64,000 bases of DNA, taken from Mimachlamys varia (taxonomy: Eukaryota > Mollusca > Bivalvia > Pectinida > Pectinidae). Under the pieces are notes generated by a model. The model did not search any database and was not told the DNA's origin. It was given only the letters and a program-made list of their open reading frames with translations. The translations under genes and the position numbers were made by a program. The stretch lies in contig OX392530.1 in the NCBI GenBank assembly GCA_947623455.1, positions 36,487,405-36,551,404 on the forward strand. Direction: 5' to 3'. Shown here piece after piece: positions 13,078 through 23,607 of this stretch. Each line of letters starts with the position of its first letter. The first letter of the stretch is position 1.

Positions 13078-16000
13078 CAGTATACATATATATCTGCGTA
13101 TTCCTAATATCAAAGCTAAACAGCATATAGATTTCTGAATCGCAAGGTTAAACCTTGAACGAAGTTGATGTTAGACCTTAAAGTCGTAAGATATGGTTTA
13201 GATAAAATTTTCCATATGTTTCTTGAGAAAATAATTAAGAAGTATTTGTTTACCTTTTTCAGATCTTCATATGTAAGAACCAATATCTTCAAATCCTGAT
13301 TTTCACACATCGCATCATTCCATTCTCTTATATAAGTGAACCATGAACCACCAGACGATATAGCTTAATTAAGTAAAAACAAACTTTTCATTACTCTTCA
13401 AAAATTAACAATGGTTTGGTTTTAAGTAGGAATTTTTTGGAATTCAAGCATCTCGTTACGAATAGAAATACCATGTGCTCATGAGTCATATATAGCTGCC
13501 GAAACTAAAACATTATATCAGACACTATCTTGTCACCGGCATGAATATATATGTGAAACAATATAAAATAGTTTACGGGATATTTATGAAAGATAATTAA
13601 CAAAACTGTTACAAGGGTAGCATTAATAAGCTGGGCTAGGCTGGGATGGGAGCCCTGGACTTGAGAATATCATAGTCGTATTTGTACTATACAAAGAACA
13701 CGATTGAGTCAACACGATAGCTGAAGTGAACTAGGGTGGGGTTATTGCAGGACATTGAAATAACATCAGTTGTCATTTGCACTGAACTTTAATAGACATG
13801 GATGGGCTTATTATAAGGCATGGGCTCATCGCGAGATAAATATGGTATATATTGTTATGCATTTAACAGTATCTGATTACGCATCACACTAGCAACTTCA
13901 TTTCCTGATAGTGATTATAATTATGTGTGTATCTTAATGCATATCTAAGCATTTTCCTTTGTTCAGAAGGTTTAATTGGCATAGTACATGATTATTTTCT
14001 TGGATGGAGTCCCATTCAAGAAAAATACAGAATGCAATATAGTCACATGAAGACTGTAGGTGTCAAATATAATACTGCAGGGTTTACGCTGGGTATTTTA
14101 TAAATGGGGTCCTTTCCAGGAACTCATTCGAGGTATTCCCATGCTGGACCCATATATGAAGTTTGGTCAGGGTCCATTCAAAAATGAAGTCGCAAGAACC
14201 CTGACAAAAAAATTCTATAAATAGTAACGCTGACCTTGACCTTGGCCTTGGCACCCTGAAACACAAACTTGTTCGAGGTATTCCCATGCTGGACCCATAT
14301 ATGAAGTTTGGTCAGGATCCGTTCAGAAATGAAGTTGCAAGAGCGCTGACAAAAGTGAACATACGTAAGTACGTACGTACGTACTTACGTACTAATGTAG
14401 AATGCTTAAAACCCCTTTAATTTATGAATTAAGAAGTAAAATTAATCTTGTCCTGTATCATTTCAAATCGTGTACTATGACAATATGTATATTATGCCAC
14501 AACTCAAATGAGATAACTGTAGCTATGGAGGCTTAAGCAAAATGTGGATATGTGTTTCTTATCCAAATTTTTAGGTCATTTTTGTATATATGCTCATTAG
14601 TGTGCTTACTTTTTATACAGAATGATGGCTTGGTTCTCGCTATGAGGACTTGACGTTTACGAAGATTTACATGGGGGGTGTCGTCGATGAAGCAGAAGAC
14701 GCTTACTCTTCCGGATCACCTGGTCGTATTCTCTTGTACCTTTAGGAGGGTATTTATGGTGTAAGGGAATCTTTCATTTTTTTCATATTCTGTCCATAGT
14801 TTAATCAGTTCGGATTATGGTTTTATTAACGTTTCGGTATTCTCTGATTGTTTCCTTATATAAAAATACTTACATTCTTCAGATAGAAAGTTTTGTAGAT
14901 ATCCGTCAAAGTTGCCCCGGTAACCGCTGTTTTTAACCTGACACATGTATGTATAGTAGGAGCAGACAATGTCCTTTGGGTTCCGAAGCACGTAGATAAG
15001 TTTTATTCGGCCTTCCTGTGCCGCTGTAGGGATGAATGGATACGTAAGATGTGTGTGGAACATCCTGGGAGACGCCATTTCGTCTAGTACTCCAACATCT
15101 TGGAATTCAACCATCACAGGAGTTCCGACGTATTGCAGAGTCTTCGTTTGTATCATTCTGGCAATGTTGAACACCCAGTGTGTACCTTAAACATATCATA
15201 CAAATGTATAACAAAACAATAAGTATCATGATCAATAACATTTCGTTTGAGGCATGCAATACTAAGGAACAGTACCTCATTTTGACTGAGTATACGGTAT
15301 TACAGTGTATGTGTACTGACAACGAATATTTTCTAGTATGCGCTTTAGTGTTTCATAAATATTCGAGGCGAGTTACTACGATGTTAACCATGACATAGTC
15401 GTAGATGTTGAGATAACATAGTCAAATGAAAGTAAGTCTGCAAATTGGACATCGATATATTTATAAATTTAGGAAATACGCAGGGAAAAATATATTTTCT
15501 TTTCATCTAGTTTGAATGTTTCTAAATAAAACAATGTTACATATAAAATGTGCGTATTGATATACACATTAACGGTCGTTAATTACACGCATTAACACAC
15601 TAATCTGGTAGTGACGTGGCCGAAAGGAGCAACTGGAAACCACCATTGTTTTCATTACAGAATACGAAAGAATTTCGAATGTGCATCAATTAAGAGGTTT
15701 ACCAGCATCCATTTATTGTATGGTCGTTATTGATTTCGAATGCGTTTCACGTTTCAAGATGTTGAAAGAACAAACCAATGGCTGGCGTCGACTAGCTATC
15801 GTTCTGAAGCGTGAACGGCGTAATATTTGTAAAGGAAATCAATCCGCCAAGCCTTTTTACATTGCGTATACGCTAATTTATACACAGTAGGAGTTTACTA
15901 ACCTGAAGACAGAGATATGTAAATATAAATAAATGATATGGTGAATGTAAGCATTTCACTGTTTTTATAGTTTATCTAGCAAACCGCATTGCATTGTCGT

Positions 16001-17716
16001 TAATCTAATGTTGATGATAAAGTGTCTATTTCAAAGATAGAAACATGATATTGGTTTGAGAGTTTTTCTTCTTATCAGGTTGAGGCTTTTTAAATAGAGA
16101 AATTGGATACATCAACTAACTTTAATATCTCTCACGACGAATTCTAGGCGGAGATATAGCGTTCGTACTTACGTACGTTAACAGATTGTCATCGCTTCAA
16201 TATCTTTTAACATTTAAAAGAAACTTCATATATTTATCGGATATGAAAATACCTTGATTTTGTTTTTGCATCAGGGTGCCAAGATGACCATCACGGTCAC
16301 CGTTACTATTTTTGTATAGTTTTAATGTTATAGTTCTAGCGACTTCTTTTTTTATTGGAATTTTGTTCATATACTGATCAGATTACCTCGAATGATGTCG
16401 TGTTTCAGGGTGGCAAGGTCAACGTCAAGTTCACCGCTACTTTGTATAGAAAATGTTGGTCAAAACTCCAGCGACTTGATTCTTTAACAGATTTTAATCA
16501 AGCTAAAAATATGGTCAATTATGGGAATACCCCGAACGAATTATGTTTCAGGGTCAAAATGTACCAGTATGCAAAGAAGCCGACCTTTATCAATTGCTCA
16601 TACTATTTCATTGTCTTACAATAACCCCTTTCCCCACTTTGCGTTATTTATAAGCTCTCTGGTTTTGCTGCAGGGAGATAATGGCAGGTTTATCCGTTGC
16701 ACGCCAGGGGATTTGTGTTACTTGCAATGCTCTGTTTTACTAACAATTGCAAAATTAAGAGAGGAAATCAGAGTACCAGGAGAAAACCCACATTGTCGAG
16801 CAGGTGACCACTACGTTTCCAATCCGATCAGTTCCTAATCAAAACGACGACAGCAATCGTCTAATTTATGTACAACCCAGACATTTTGGAGAATAATACT
16901 TTTGTTGAATATTTATTCACAATTGCTTGGATTGGTGGATTGTTTCAAATTCAATAGATAAAAAAGGTTATAAAAAAATCTTAATTGACTATTAATGTGA
17001 AAATATCATTGAAGTATAACAGCCATGGAATTATTGAACATGTTAATAAATTTCATAAATATCGTAATTTGCATTCGCACGTGCTATGCACTTGTGCAAT
17101 CAGAGACATCAGTTGGACACTTACGCCATAGCATCATAAATATCCGTAAAAACAAACCAACGTAAACCTTAATAGATCTGGGGGTTTCTTTTAATATTTT
17201 CTCAGGGTTGGAAGTCTGAAATATGTTAAGATATTTGTTAAACAACTAATACATGTTTATCAACATTTACTGGTTGTATAACAAGATGACGTAACACACA
17301 TCTGCTGCACATTTTGAATTTAGTAATATAAACAGTATGCCGAAAAAAATGAATTACACTGCATCATACAGCTGTTTCGTCCTGCGAGGACTGATGCTAG
17401 AGGCCAAAATTTCTAATATAATGTAGTAGCAGAAGGGTCAGGTGCGTAATCATCCATAATATCCTTTAGACAACATGATCAATATCTTTCAAATAACAAT
17501 TGCAACTGTGATTAAGGTAATACCAACATTGTTTTTTAACTCACCTGATTTAGGAAATGTGCACAGTAACACATCATCAGGCCTGCATCGTAGTGACGCT
17601 ACCGTGTCCAGCTGGTCCTTCACGTTTCCAAGAATTCCTTTATTGAACGGTCGTCCCTTGTACCTCTTGAATATAATGGTATTTCCCTGATCATCAGTCT
17701 TGTGGATAGGATCCAT
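9907..17716 (-). CDS. Cytosolic sulfotransferase (SULT-like), gene C, complete, 5 exons
   Basis: The coding exons on the minus strand are 17716-17545, 15185-14874, 13363-13254, 11745-11559 and 10022-9907 (172+312+110+187+116 = 897 bp, 298 aa). All introns are GT/AG, with phases 1, 1, 0, 1. The enzyme should transfer sulfate from PAPS to hydroxyl or amine acceptors in the cytosol. Visible motifs are the 5'-phosphosulfate loop TFPKSGTHW (53-61), the likely catalytic His in HTHLTYPF (about 103), the 3'-phosphate segment YVLRNPKDIVCSYYTY (122 on), and a C-terminal NKGTVGNWKNVFT with intact GxxGxxK. The usual Lys two residues before the catalytic His (KTHLP in vertebrate SULTs) is His here. An in-frame ATG at 17758 would add 14 residues; the start at 17716 (MDPIHKTDD) is preferred because it aligns with paralogues. 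The introns are rich in repeats, including two hammerhead-type motifs. Confidence 0.92.
10190..10346 (+). repeat. Naiad-type Penelope 3' fragment in gene C intron 4
   Basis: Starts at tggtcgccatcttt and continues through tgaagatggacgtt and tttacttggatgtgac, matching 53363-53517 of the gene A intron 1 element. It lacks the last ~190 bp of the tail. It lies antisense to gene C. Confidence 0.6.
10486..10510. repeat. A25 homopolymer
   Basis: An uninterrupted A run inside intron 4 of gene C. It could be the tail of an old retroposed sequence, but no element upstream of it was recognised. Confidence 0.85.
11229..11267 (+). repeat. Naiad-type Penelope terminal tail, minimal copy
   Basis: Only the last ~40 bp of the tail is present (atggttttgttgacgcttcg, then gtattctct), in gene C intron 4. 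Confidence 0.5.
12745..12886 (+). repeat. Hammerhead-bearing repeat, copy 1 (gene C intron 3, antisense)
   Basis: Shares about 110 bp downstream of the ribozyme motif with minus-strand copies 2 and 3: a tttaattcatttt segment, cggcatactgt, ttactaaattt, aggtgcagcatatgtg and the tacgt-gatct end. Upstream of the motif this copy differs from the other two. It has no coding capacity. Confidence 0.75.
12762..12805 (+). ncRNA. Type I hammerhead ribozyme motif, complete core
   Basis: Stem I 5' strand gtatc at 12762-12766; CUGAAGA core (fits CUGANGA) at 12768-12774; stem II at 12775-12787 (GUCCU/AGGAC, 5 bp, loop AGG); GAAA at 12788-12791, whose last A pairs with the U of the cleavage triplet. Stem III is minimal (A-U and C-G closing loop AGCU). 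The predicted cleavage site is after A at 12799 (GUA), and the stem I 3' strand gatac is at 12801-12805. The first stem I pair is an A-A mismatch. Short-stem-III hammerheads of this kind are known from Penelope-like elements and retrozymes of invertebrates. Activity is inferred, not shown. Confidence 0.75.
13030..13077. repeat. (GAT)n microsatellite
   Basis: About 15 GAT/ATG triplets in gene C intron 3. The reverse-strand open frame reading poly-His is a by-product of the microsatellite. Confidence 0.9.
14100..14392. repeat. Tandem ~146-bp duplication ending in an ACGTACGT-rich palindrome
   Basis: The block cgaggtattcccatgctgga, cccatatatgaagtttggtc, tgaagt-gcaag, ctgacaaa occurs at about 14128-14209 and again at 14274-14356. 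The second copy runs into an alternating acgtaagtacgtacgt palindrome (14360-14392). A much diverged reverse-orientation relative lies at 16140-16560. Confidence 0.65.
14391..14479. repeat. Partial relative of the hammerhead-bearing repeat (no ribozyme)
   Basis: Matches 18309-18409 of copy 3: actaatgtagaa, tttatgaatt, agaagtaaaatta, a tgtat-atttc segment and aatcgtgt-ctat. Only the half of the repeat away from the ribozyme is present. Confidence 0.55.
14592..14853 (+). mobile_element. Naiad-type Penelope 3'-tail fragment, gene C intron 2
   Basis: Contains the landmarks gattta-catgg, gtgtcgtcgatgaagcagaa, gacgcttactcttccgg, cacctggtc, and the terminal ttcggattatggttttatta with cggtattctctgatt. 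It matches 53508-53705 of the intron 1 element of gene A, with small indels. Confidence 0.7.
15571..15922. repeat. Dispersed repeat R1, copy 2 (gene C intron 1)
   Basis: Homologous to 7228-7590 in the same plus-strand orientation, with ordered matching blocks including aacggtcgtta, cgaatgtgcatcaat, ccatttattgtatgg, aatcaatccgcc and attgcgtatacg. Confidence 0.6.
16140..16560. repeat. Degenerate inverse relative of the 14.1-14.4 kb repeat
   Basis: Contains gtacttacgtacgtt and then, twice, a block of the type gggtg-caaggtca followed by ccgttacta, gcgactt and atgggaataccccgaacgaa. These are reverse complements of landmarks at 14100-14390. Divergence is heavy. Confidence 0.4.
16561..17284. other. 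Remainder of gene C intron 1
   Basis: Nothing identifiable. A stretch at 16660-16835 is unusually GC-balanced for the region (near ggagaaaacccacattgtcg) and may be a relic of a repeat or exon, but no domain could be read. Confidence 0.3.
17285..17450 (-). repeat. Hammerhead-bearing repeat, copy 2 (gene C intron 1, sense)
   Basis: The same repeat as copies 1 and 3, on the strand of gene C, about 95 bp downstream of exon 1. It includes the motif region at 17361-17397 and the flanking ggtgcgtaa and cggcatac landmarks. Confidence 0.75.
17361..17397 (-). ncRNA. Hammerhead motif remnant lacking the CUGANGA core
   Basis: Read on the minus strand: stem I gcatca (17397-17392), directly followed by stem II GUCCU/AGGAC with loop CGC (17391-17379), GAAA (17378-17375), cagctgta and stem I return tgatgc (17366-17361). 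All paired elements survive and stem I is a perfect 6 bp, but the seven-base CUGAAGA core between stems I and II is missing. Predicted catalytically dead. Confidence 0.7.
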
Positions 17717-18152
17717 GTTAGTTGTTGTCACCACCACTTGTCTCGTTTGAAACTGCATTTGTAAAGCAACCCAACCTTAACTTATTGAAAATAGTTATAA
17801 CTATACACTCAAACGTCGTTTGGATTATGATGTGATGGCGAAAAATGATTATTTAAAACATAACTATGTGATATGAAAACGAATTATATTGCATAAATAT
17901 ATTTTCAAAATTCAATGTACTTACTTTCTTGTTTAACGTTAAACGCGTTACGTGTACCGGCTAACTAAAAATTAAATCGGTCGAATCCGCGATAGCTTTA
18001 CATATGACTACACATCTCTGTCAGATTAATATGCACATACAAATGAAAGAGGATTAATTTACCTAAGTCTTTGTTACATCGTGTGCTTTTCTGTAATAGT
18101 ATCCGCAACATTTACATGCAAGAAAACTATATACGCGTCAAGGCTAATGTCA

Positions 18153-18409
18153 AAGATGACGCTACACACACATATGTTGCACCTTTTAAATTTAGTAATA
18201 GATACAGTATGCCGAACAAAATGAATTAATCTGCATCGCACAGCTGTTTCGTCCTCCTAAGACTCTTCAGTGATGCTAGGGGCCAAAAGTGGGAATTCAA
18301 GATTTCTAAACTAATGTAGAAACAGGGTCAGGTGCGTAAAATCCCTATAATTTATGAATTTAGAAGTAAAATTAAACTAGTTATGTATAATTTCGAATCG
18401 TGTGCTATC
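18153..18409 (-). repeat. Hammerhead-bearing repeat, copy 3 (upstream of gene C)
   Basis: The longest copy (about 257 bp), on the gene C strand, about 440 bp upstream of its ATG. It shares both the ribozyme-distal half (tttatgaatt, agaagtaaaatta) with 14391-14479 and the ribozyme-proximal half with copies 1 and 2. Confidence 0.75.
18233..18276 (-). ncRNA. Hammerhead motif with non-cleavable H17 position
   Basis: Minus strand: stem I gcatc (18276-18272), CUGAAGA (18270-18264), stem II GUCUU/AGGAC with one G-U wobble (18263-18251), GAAA (18250-18247), cagctgt, then G at 18239 where the cleavage base H (A, C or U) is required, and stem I return gatgc (18237-18233). Compared with copy 1, one stem I pair changes from U-A to C-G, a compensatory change. 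Predicted folded but inactive. Confidence 0.7.
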
Positions 18410-20235
18410 TTATATACTAGTAATTAAAATTGTTTGTCCCTCTCCCCTTCTTCCAAATAAAAGTGTTTCGCCTACTATTCTTCACTACAATCCTAAATAT
18501 CTCACAAAAAGATCAAAGACACGCGGCTATCTATCATTAACAAATCCTGGCCAATCGCAGTTTTCAGAAGAACGATCCGACGTCTTGTTTTTCACGGTGT
18601 CGATCAGTTTCAAATGATCATACAATTTTTTGTGTCGCTCGATTTTACCATATCACAGGGAAACAAATATCGGGAGGGATAGAACCCCTCTACATCACGG
18701 CTTAATATTTTCATTTTCACTTCGCTCCGTCTCAATGAAAATTGTAAATCCTACTCACTTCATTTCCCGATGAAGTAGGTGGGGGACGGGCTTTTTCGTT
18801 CCTGGCGAAATAATACATTTGACTACAACAGTGAATCGTTAACGTTGTGCAGGCCTACAATACGAGTGTACTTCACACGTAAAACAGCTGGTAAAGGTGG
18901 TATGTTTATCGGAAATCAATCTAAGCCTCCAAAAGTGTAAACATACTTTATGACCCTCAGTTTAGGTCTAAAACGAGATGTACCGAATTTTCAGGCACCT
19001 ATGATCTTGTCAAAATACATAATCGTACCGTCTGCCTACCCTACCTTAAAAACCAGTTTTCGGTGAATGTCCCAAATTAAAAATCGTCAGATCACTAATC
19101 CAGTTGAATACATGTCACCAATATCATTCATCATACTTTCGTCAATAACCTATTACTTATTCCACTGTTAGTGAAACGTTTTTTATAGGCTTACGCCTAA
19201 CCGAAATCCGACTTCCGACGACTTTTTTCGACTCGCTTCAACTGTAACCAAATCACGACTTCGTTATGTTTACTGCTACGCAATGCAAGCGGCTCTAAAA
19301 ACACTCTCGTCATCCATTTTATATTGGAAATGTATTTCAATCAATTCATAATGAAAATAAAAGTTTGATAAGTATGATTAAATCACATATAAAAATAAAC
19401 AAATAAGAATCTTGTCTCTGGACTACATATTTTCTGTTGCCTAGTGATGAATGAAGTTAGCTATCGGCTGTTTCACGTATGTTTATACATGACGATAATT
19501 GTGCAACAATGTAACAAAAATGAAGCACTATGTGACACCGGCAGCTTAAAGTACATGCAAGTGGCGGGAAATTTAAAATAGTTAACGTAAATATAAGGAT
19601 TGAATGTCTTTTTTGTTGCTTGCATCGGCTGATGAAGTCAAGTGAACCTCGCACAAATGAAGTGAACGGCGAAGCAGTATATGTACCATTTGCATGAGAT
19701 TCACTTGACTTAATCAGCCGTTGCAAGCAACAAAATATACATTCAATCATTAAATGATTAGAAATTATTACAAGACCATTTTTTACAACACCCCTTATCA
19801 GCCAAAGATGTTGACATTTAGGTTCTTTAAATACAAAAATTGATATTTACCAGTAACCTTATTCTGTTCCTTTTTAAAGATGATAATGTGAAATTGATAC
19901 CAGATGAGCGATGCAGGCCCATTAGTACTAAGACTAACAAATAGTTTATCTGAGGACAATTAACACCTATTGTGTGTCAGTGGGCCGTGCAGAATGTAAT
20001 ACAGGGACACATGGACACGTGCCCTCAACAGGAAATAGGTCGACTTTGTAATGTAATAAGAGCAGTGGAGCTACAGACACAGAGAAGACAACGGATCAAT
20101 CTAGGGCGGAAAATTAGATTACACAATCTTTTGATTTGAAATTTACAGGCTGAAATTCCCCAAAAGTCTGAAATCAGCCAACCGGCTGAACATTCATCTA
20201 TCTACATACTGAACTGCATGCAAATAGCATTCAAT
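18410..20235. other. Intergenic, between genes C and B (first part)
   Basis: Apart from the inverted repeat at 19598, nothing identifiable is seen. There are short open frames only. Confidence 0.5.
19598..19748. repeat. Inverted repeat (foldback, ~50-bp arms)
   Basis: The left arm gattgaatgt, tttttgttgcttgcat, cggctgatgaagtcaagtga is mirrored by the right arm tcacttgacttaatcagccg, ttgcaagcaacaaaat, acattcaatc, with about 90% pairing and a ~45-bp loop. Probably a small foldback/MITE-type insertion. Confidence 0.75.
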
Positions 20236-20660
20236 ACAGTAATTAACGTCCAGCTGTTTTCGTATCAGTCGTACGTTATCATATTTTGCCTCTCTGTGTC
20301 AGGCACAAGGCGTCACGTTAAACTAGTCGATATATACAAATGTACATATACCAGATGATATGATGAATATATTGCCTGGTGCTGGAGAACTTTTGCAATC
20401 TTGTATCGGTTGCAAGGGAATCACTTCCGGTCGGTCACATAACCGGAATTTATGTCTCTTCTGTTCTCGTATTTTGCTAAGGACGCCCGTCATCTTGAAG
20501 CCATGGTTAAGTACTTGCATGTGACTTCGCGCCTTCACTCTAGGTAAATAACACAAATCAGATTTCGTTTGTTTTTATCGAATATTCTTAAAAAGTTATT
20601 TAATCAAAAATGTGTTTGTTTTTGTAAAGTGTCATGCTTTTCTACTATAGAATTTTGCTG
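20236..20660. promoter_or_regulatory. Promoter-like segment, copy 1 of a segmental repeat
   Basis: Contains two facing ETS-type sites, cttccgg at 20424 and ccggaa at 20443, plus a gtcatcttg motif resembling a YY1 site and a possible donor tctag|gtaaat at 20543. This looks like a TATA-less promoter with a short first exon. The region is homologous to 37017-37400 (aacctgttttcatatcagtcgtac, tttgctaagga, cttaaaaagtta and tcatcaaaaatgtg-type landmarks), and its beginning also to 34829-34905. The promoter function is inferred. Confidence 0.4.
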
Positions 20661-20878
20661 TTGTACATGTCTGTTGTTTTCCCCTATTTATACGTTTCGT
20701 ATATGTTTATACATTTTAATGTATAATTAGGTAATGACATCTTAAATACAAAATGTATTAAAAACAATACAAATGTTACATTTCACTGATTTAATCCAAT
20801 GGTCATTTCGTTGTGTTTATGTCGATACTCTTTATGAGTTTGTATGTGATGAGTAATGTTCAAATGTTTATTTTCAAG

Positions 20879-20929
20879 ATCCAAGACTCAAAATGCCTAA
20901 GCGAAAAGCAAATGAGATAAAACGACAGG
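20879..20929 (+). other. Candidate first coding exon (MPKRKANEIKRQ)
   Basis: A possible acceptor ttttcaag at 20871-20878 is followed by ATG at 20893, twelve Lys/Arg-rich codons and a consensus donor g|gtaagt at 20930. It lies 340 bp downstream of the promoter-like segment. No matching second exon was recognised, so this may be a gene relic or an unannotated small gene. Weakly supported. Confidence 0.25.
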
Positions 20930-22352
20930 GTAAGTAAAAGAAGTTGTCAGCAAGGACCGCTCAATCCCCAGGTTACCAAGATGCCACAGCAAAGGTCCCA
21001 AACTAGTCAATCCCCGGTTGGCGCTACCAGACTTTAATATCATCGACTCGTTTTAATAAGGTTACATGTACAAGAGTTTGAGGAGTTTTACAAGATATGT
21101 GTCAGTTGTGGCATAGTTTTATAAGCTGATGTAGAATGTTGATCATATTTGAGTCATTTTTGGTAAGGAAGTTGTTTGCAGGTTGTTATAGGTTATGTCC
21201 ATATCCTCATATGGGGCTTCACATTGTGGTAAACGTATTAAATACACTGCAATCTTTGGTATGCAGCATTTCCAAAAGAATATCTTTGAAACTGCCTTTT
21301 GAGCAATGATTCTTTTTGCTTTTAGTACATTTGCTCCAGTTGATGAAATTGCTGCAACAAACACTGAAGAAAATCTTGTTTAGTTACAACGTATTACTTG
21401 CTAAAGCTTAACAACAATTACTTTACAAAAAAAGCCAACTGTGCAAGTAGATTTCGTTAATTCCAAGCATAACTTTGAAATGCCATGCTGTTACCTTGAG
21501 CAATGGTAAAGAAGACTGTTTCTACAGTTAAAGCTCTTGATGCTTATCTCATTGATAGGGAGGGGGGTCTGTCCAATTGTTTTATTGTTGTGTCAAAAAG
21601 CTGTACCACTTTGTAAAATGTGTATTTTGTCTTCACAGATTTTGCTCACAGACTATGTGAAAATTCTCAGTGGTAACATTCGTTTATTCATGATGTTATC
21701 AAAGACGGAATAAAGTAGACTACGTTTGATTGAAAGTTCTTTCGTGTTTACCCGCCATTCCAACAGATTGACATTTTTAACAATTCAGGTTTGCTTTTCA
21801 TCAATTACAATATTTGTTATAAGAACTGGCTTGGGCAAATTTCTGTCAACTTGTTTATCATATCTACGTGAAGGTAGATTTGGTTTACTGTACAAAGTAC
21901 ACAATACCTTCTGATAAATTGGATTGTGAGCTTTATCTTTCATTGGTTGAAAATTTGCAGAGCGTTCTTTAAGGAAAGCTTTGTATTAAGATTATCATTT
22001 ATTGTGCATATATGTATTTCTTCATTATTTAATCGTTGCACATGAAATGAATATGCTGACTGTCAAAAGCTAAAATTGTTCAATTTTATTATTTTCAATT
22101 ACATACACCTGACAAACTTGAGATTTCTGTCATTTTTGTATTTGTTAGCATAACGTAATAAGAGCTTGCTCGGGCCAGTTCTACCATTGGTTTACATTTA
22201 GTTTATGACGTTGTGATAGAGATTTAACAGCTGTGTATGTGGCAGTCTATTTGCTTTTTGACCCTTGGTGATATTTCTATGATTTGTTGTATGCTTTCTG
22301 TGAGGAAGACTTTCTGTCTTTGTGGTAGCTTAACCCTCCTTGGTTTTTTGTA

Positions 22353-22462
22353 GCATAATCTAAACTCAAAATCGATTAAACCAGGGGCAAAATATGAACA
22401 AAGGAAATATTTACATGGTAACTCTTGTAAAAGAACAGGATAATAAGATCAGGTGTTCCAAA
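22353..22462 (-). repeat. Naiad-type Penelope 3'-tail fragment
   Basis: The plus strand reads actcaaaatcgattaaacca, ggggcaaaatatgaacaaag, atttacatgg and ggtgttcc, the reverse complement of the element tail. The last ~30 bp are disrupted. Confidence 0.6.
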
Positions 22463-23477
22463 AACTACCCACCCGCAATCATCCATGAGGATGGGGAGTA
22501 CTACTAGATATTGAGTTACTGGGTGAGCGATGCAAACCCATTGGGAGTCTTACTGGGTTAGAAAGTCTGGTATTGACACGTTTACTATGTCGAGCATTAA
22601 CTACATGGAACACATAAAAACACTGATAAACAATAATATAAAACCTCTCCTAGGAGGAAGGTGAACACAGATACATGATATAAGACTAAATTCCGTCGAG
22701 CTTACCAGCATGGTGTTACATATCATACATTATATGTATAACATGTTTATAACTAGTTTTTTTTTCGAAGATGGCTGCAAAGGGCAATGTTGATGCTAAA
22801 AAAAACTATTTCCTCTATAAAACTCTCGCGTAGAGACGTTTTATTCTGACAAATGTTATTTAAGCAGTTTCTTTGACAATTAAAAATTTACCTACTTTAT
22901 TCAAGAAAATCATTATTACAAAAGCCGTTGCAATGATCGCTGCTGTGGACCACCGTTATCATGTACAACTAATGACTAAAGGGAACTTAAAGTTGAATTT
23001 GTAAATTAACCTGCTTGTAATTTATCCACAATTTTGCCAATTTGTTTCTGTAATGAATGACCCTAATGCTGTTTTTAACACAAAAAGCCCTATGGTTCGT
23101 TCTGAGAAATACCACCCATAAACATCATGAATCTTTCAGGATGGCCTCTATTTTGTCGCCTAGGTTTTGTATCAGTTCAAAAATGTTATATTGTCTTACT
23201 TTCTGAGAAGCATAGCACTGACAAAACTAATCAAGCGAAGAACGGAAATTAAAAAAAAATACCACTGACGAGGAGTTATTTGGACAGCTCATCATCCGAT
23301 GTTTGTGTGCTACAAATACATGGGTCCTTCTTTATTTTAAAGTAGTAAAAGCGAATCAATCACTGTTGTCATAAAATGACAAAACGTTTGACGTTTTACC
23401 TTACGTTCCAAAAGTGTTAATTTACGCATGAAAAATTGTATATCCATAAACTCATATTAAATGTCAATCTTAACAAA

Positions 23478-23607
23478 TCAGAGAATACCAAAGCGTCAAC
23501 AAAACCATCATCCGAACTCAAAATCGATTACACTAAAGGTAAAATAGGAACAAATAAAATATATACATGGAGACTCTCATAAAAGCACAAGAGAATTAGA
23601 CAGGTTG
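23478..23607 (-). repeat. Naiad-type Penelope 3'-tail fragment
   Basis: The plus strand reads cagagaataccaaagcgtca, acaaaaccatcatccgaact and caaaatcgattaca, the reverse complement of the terminal ~130 bp of the element. Confidence 0.7.

Noticed and set aside
12850..13113. Reverse-strand open frame with a long poly-His stretch
   Set aside because: The His run is only the reverse reading of the GAT microsatellite; there is no splice or coding support.
20893..20929. First exon of an HMGN-type gene (MPKRKA start)
   Set aside because: The resemblance is only six residues, HMGN proteins are known from vertebrates, and no following exon fits.
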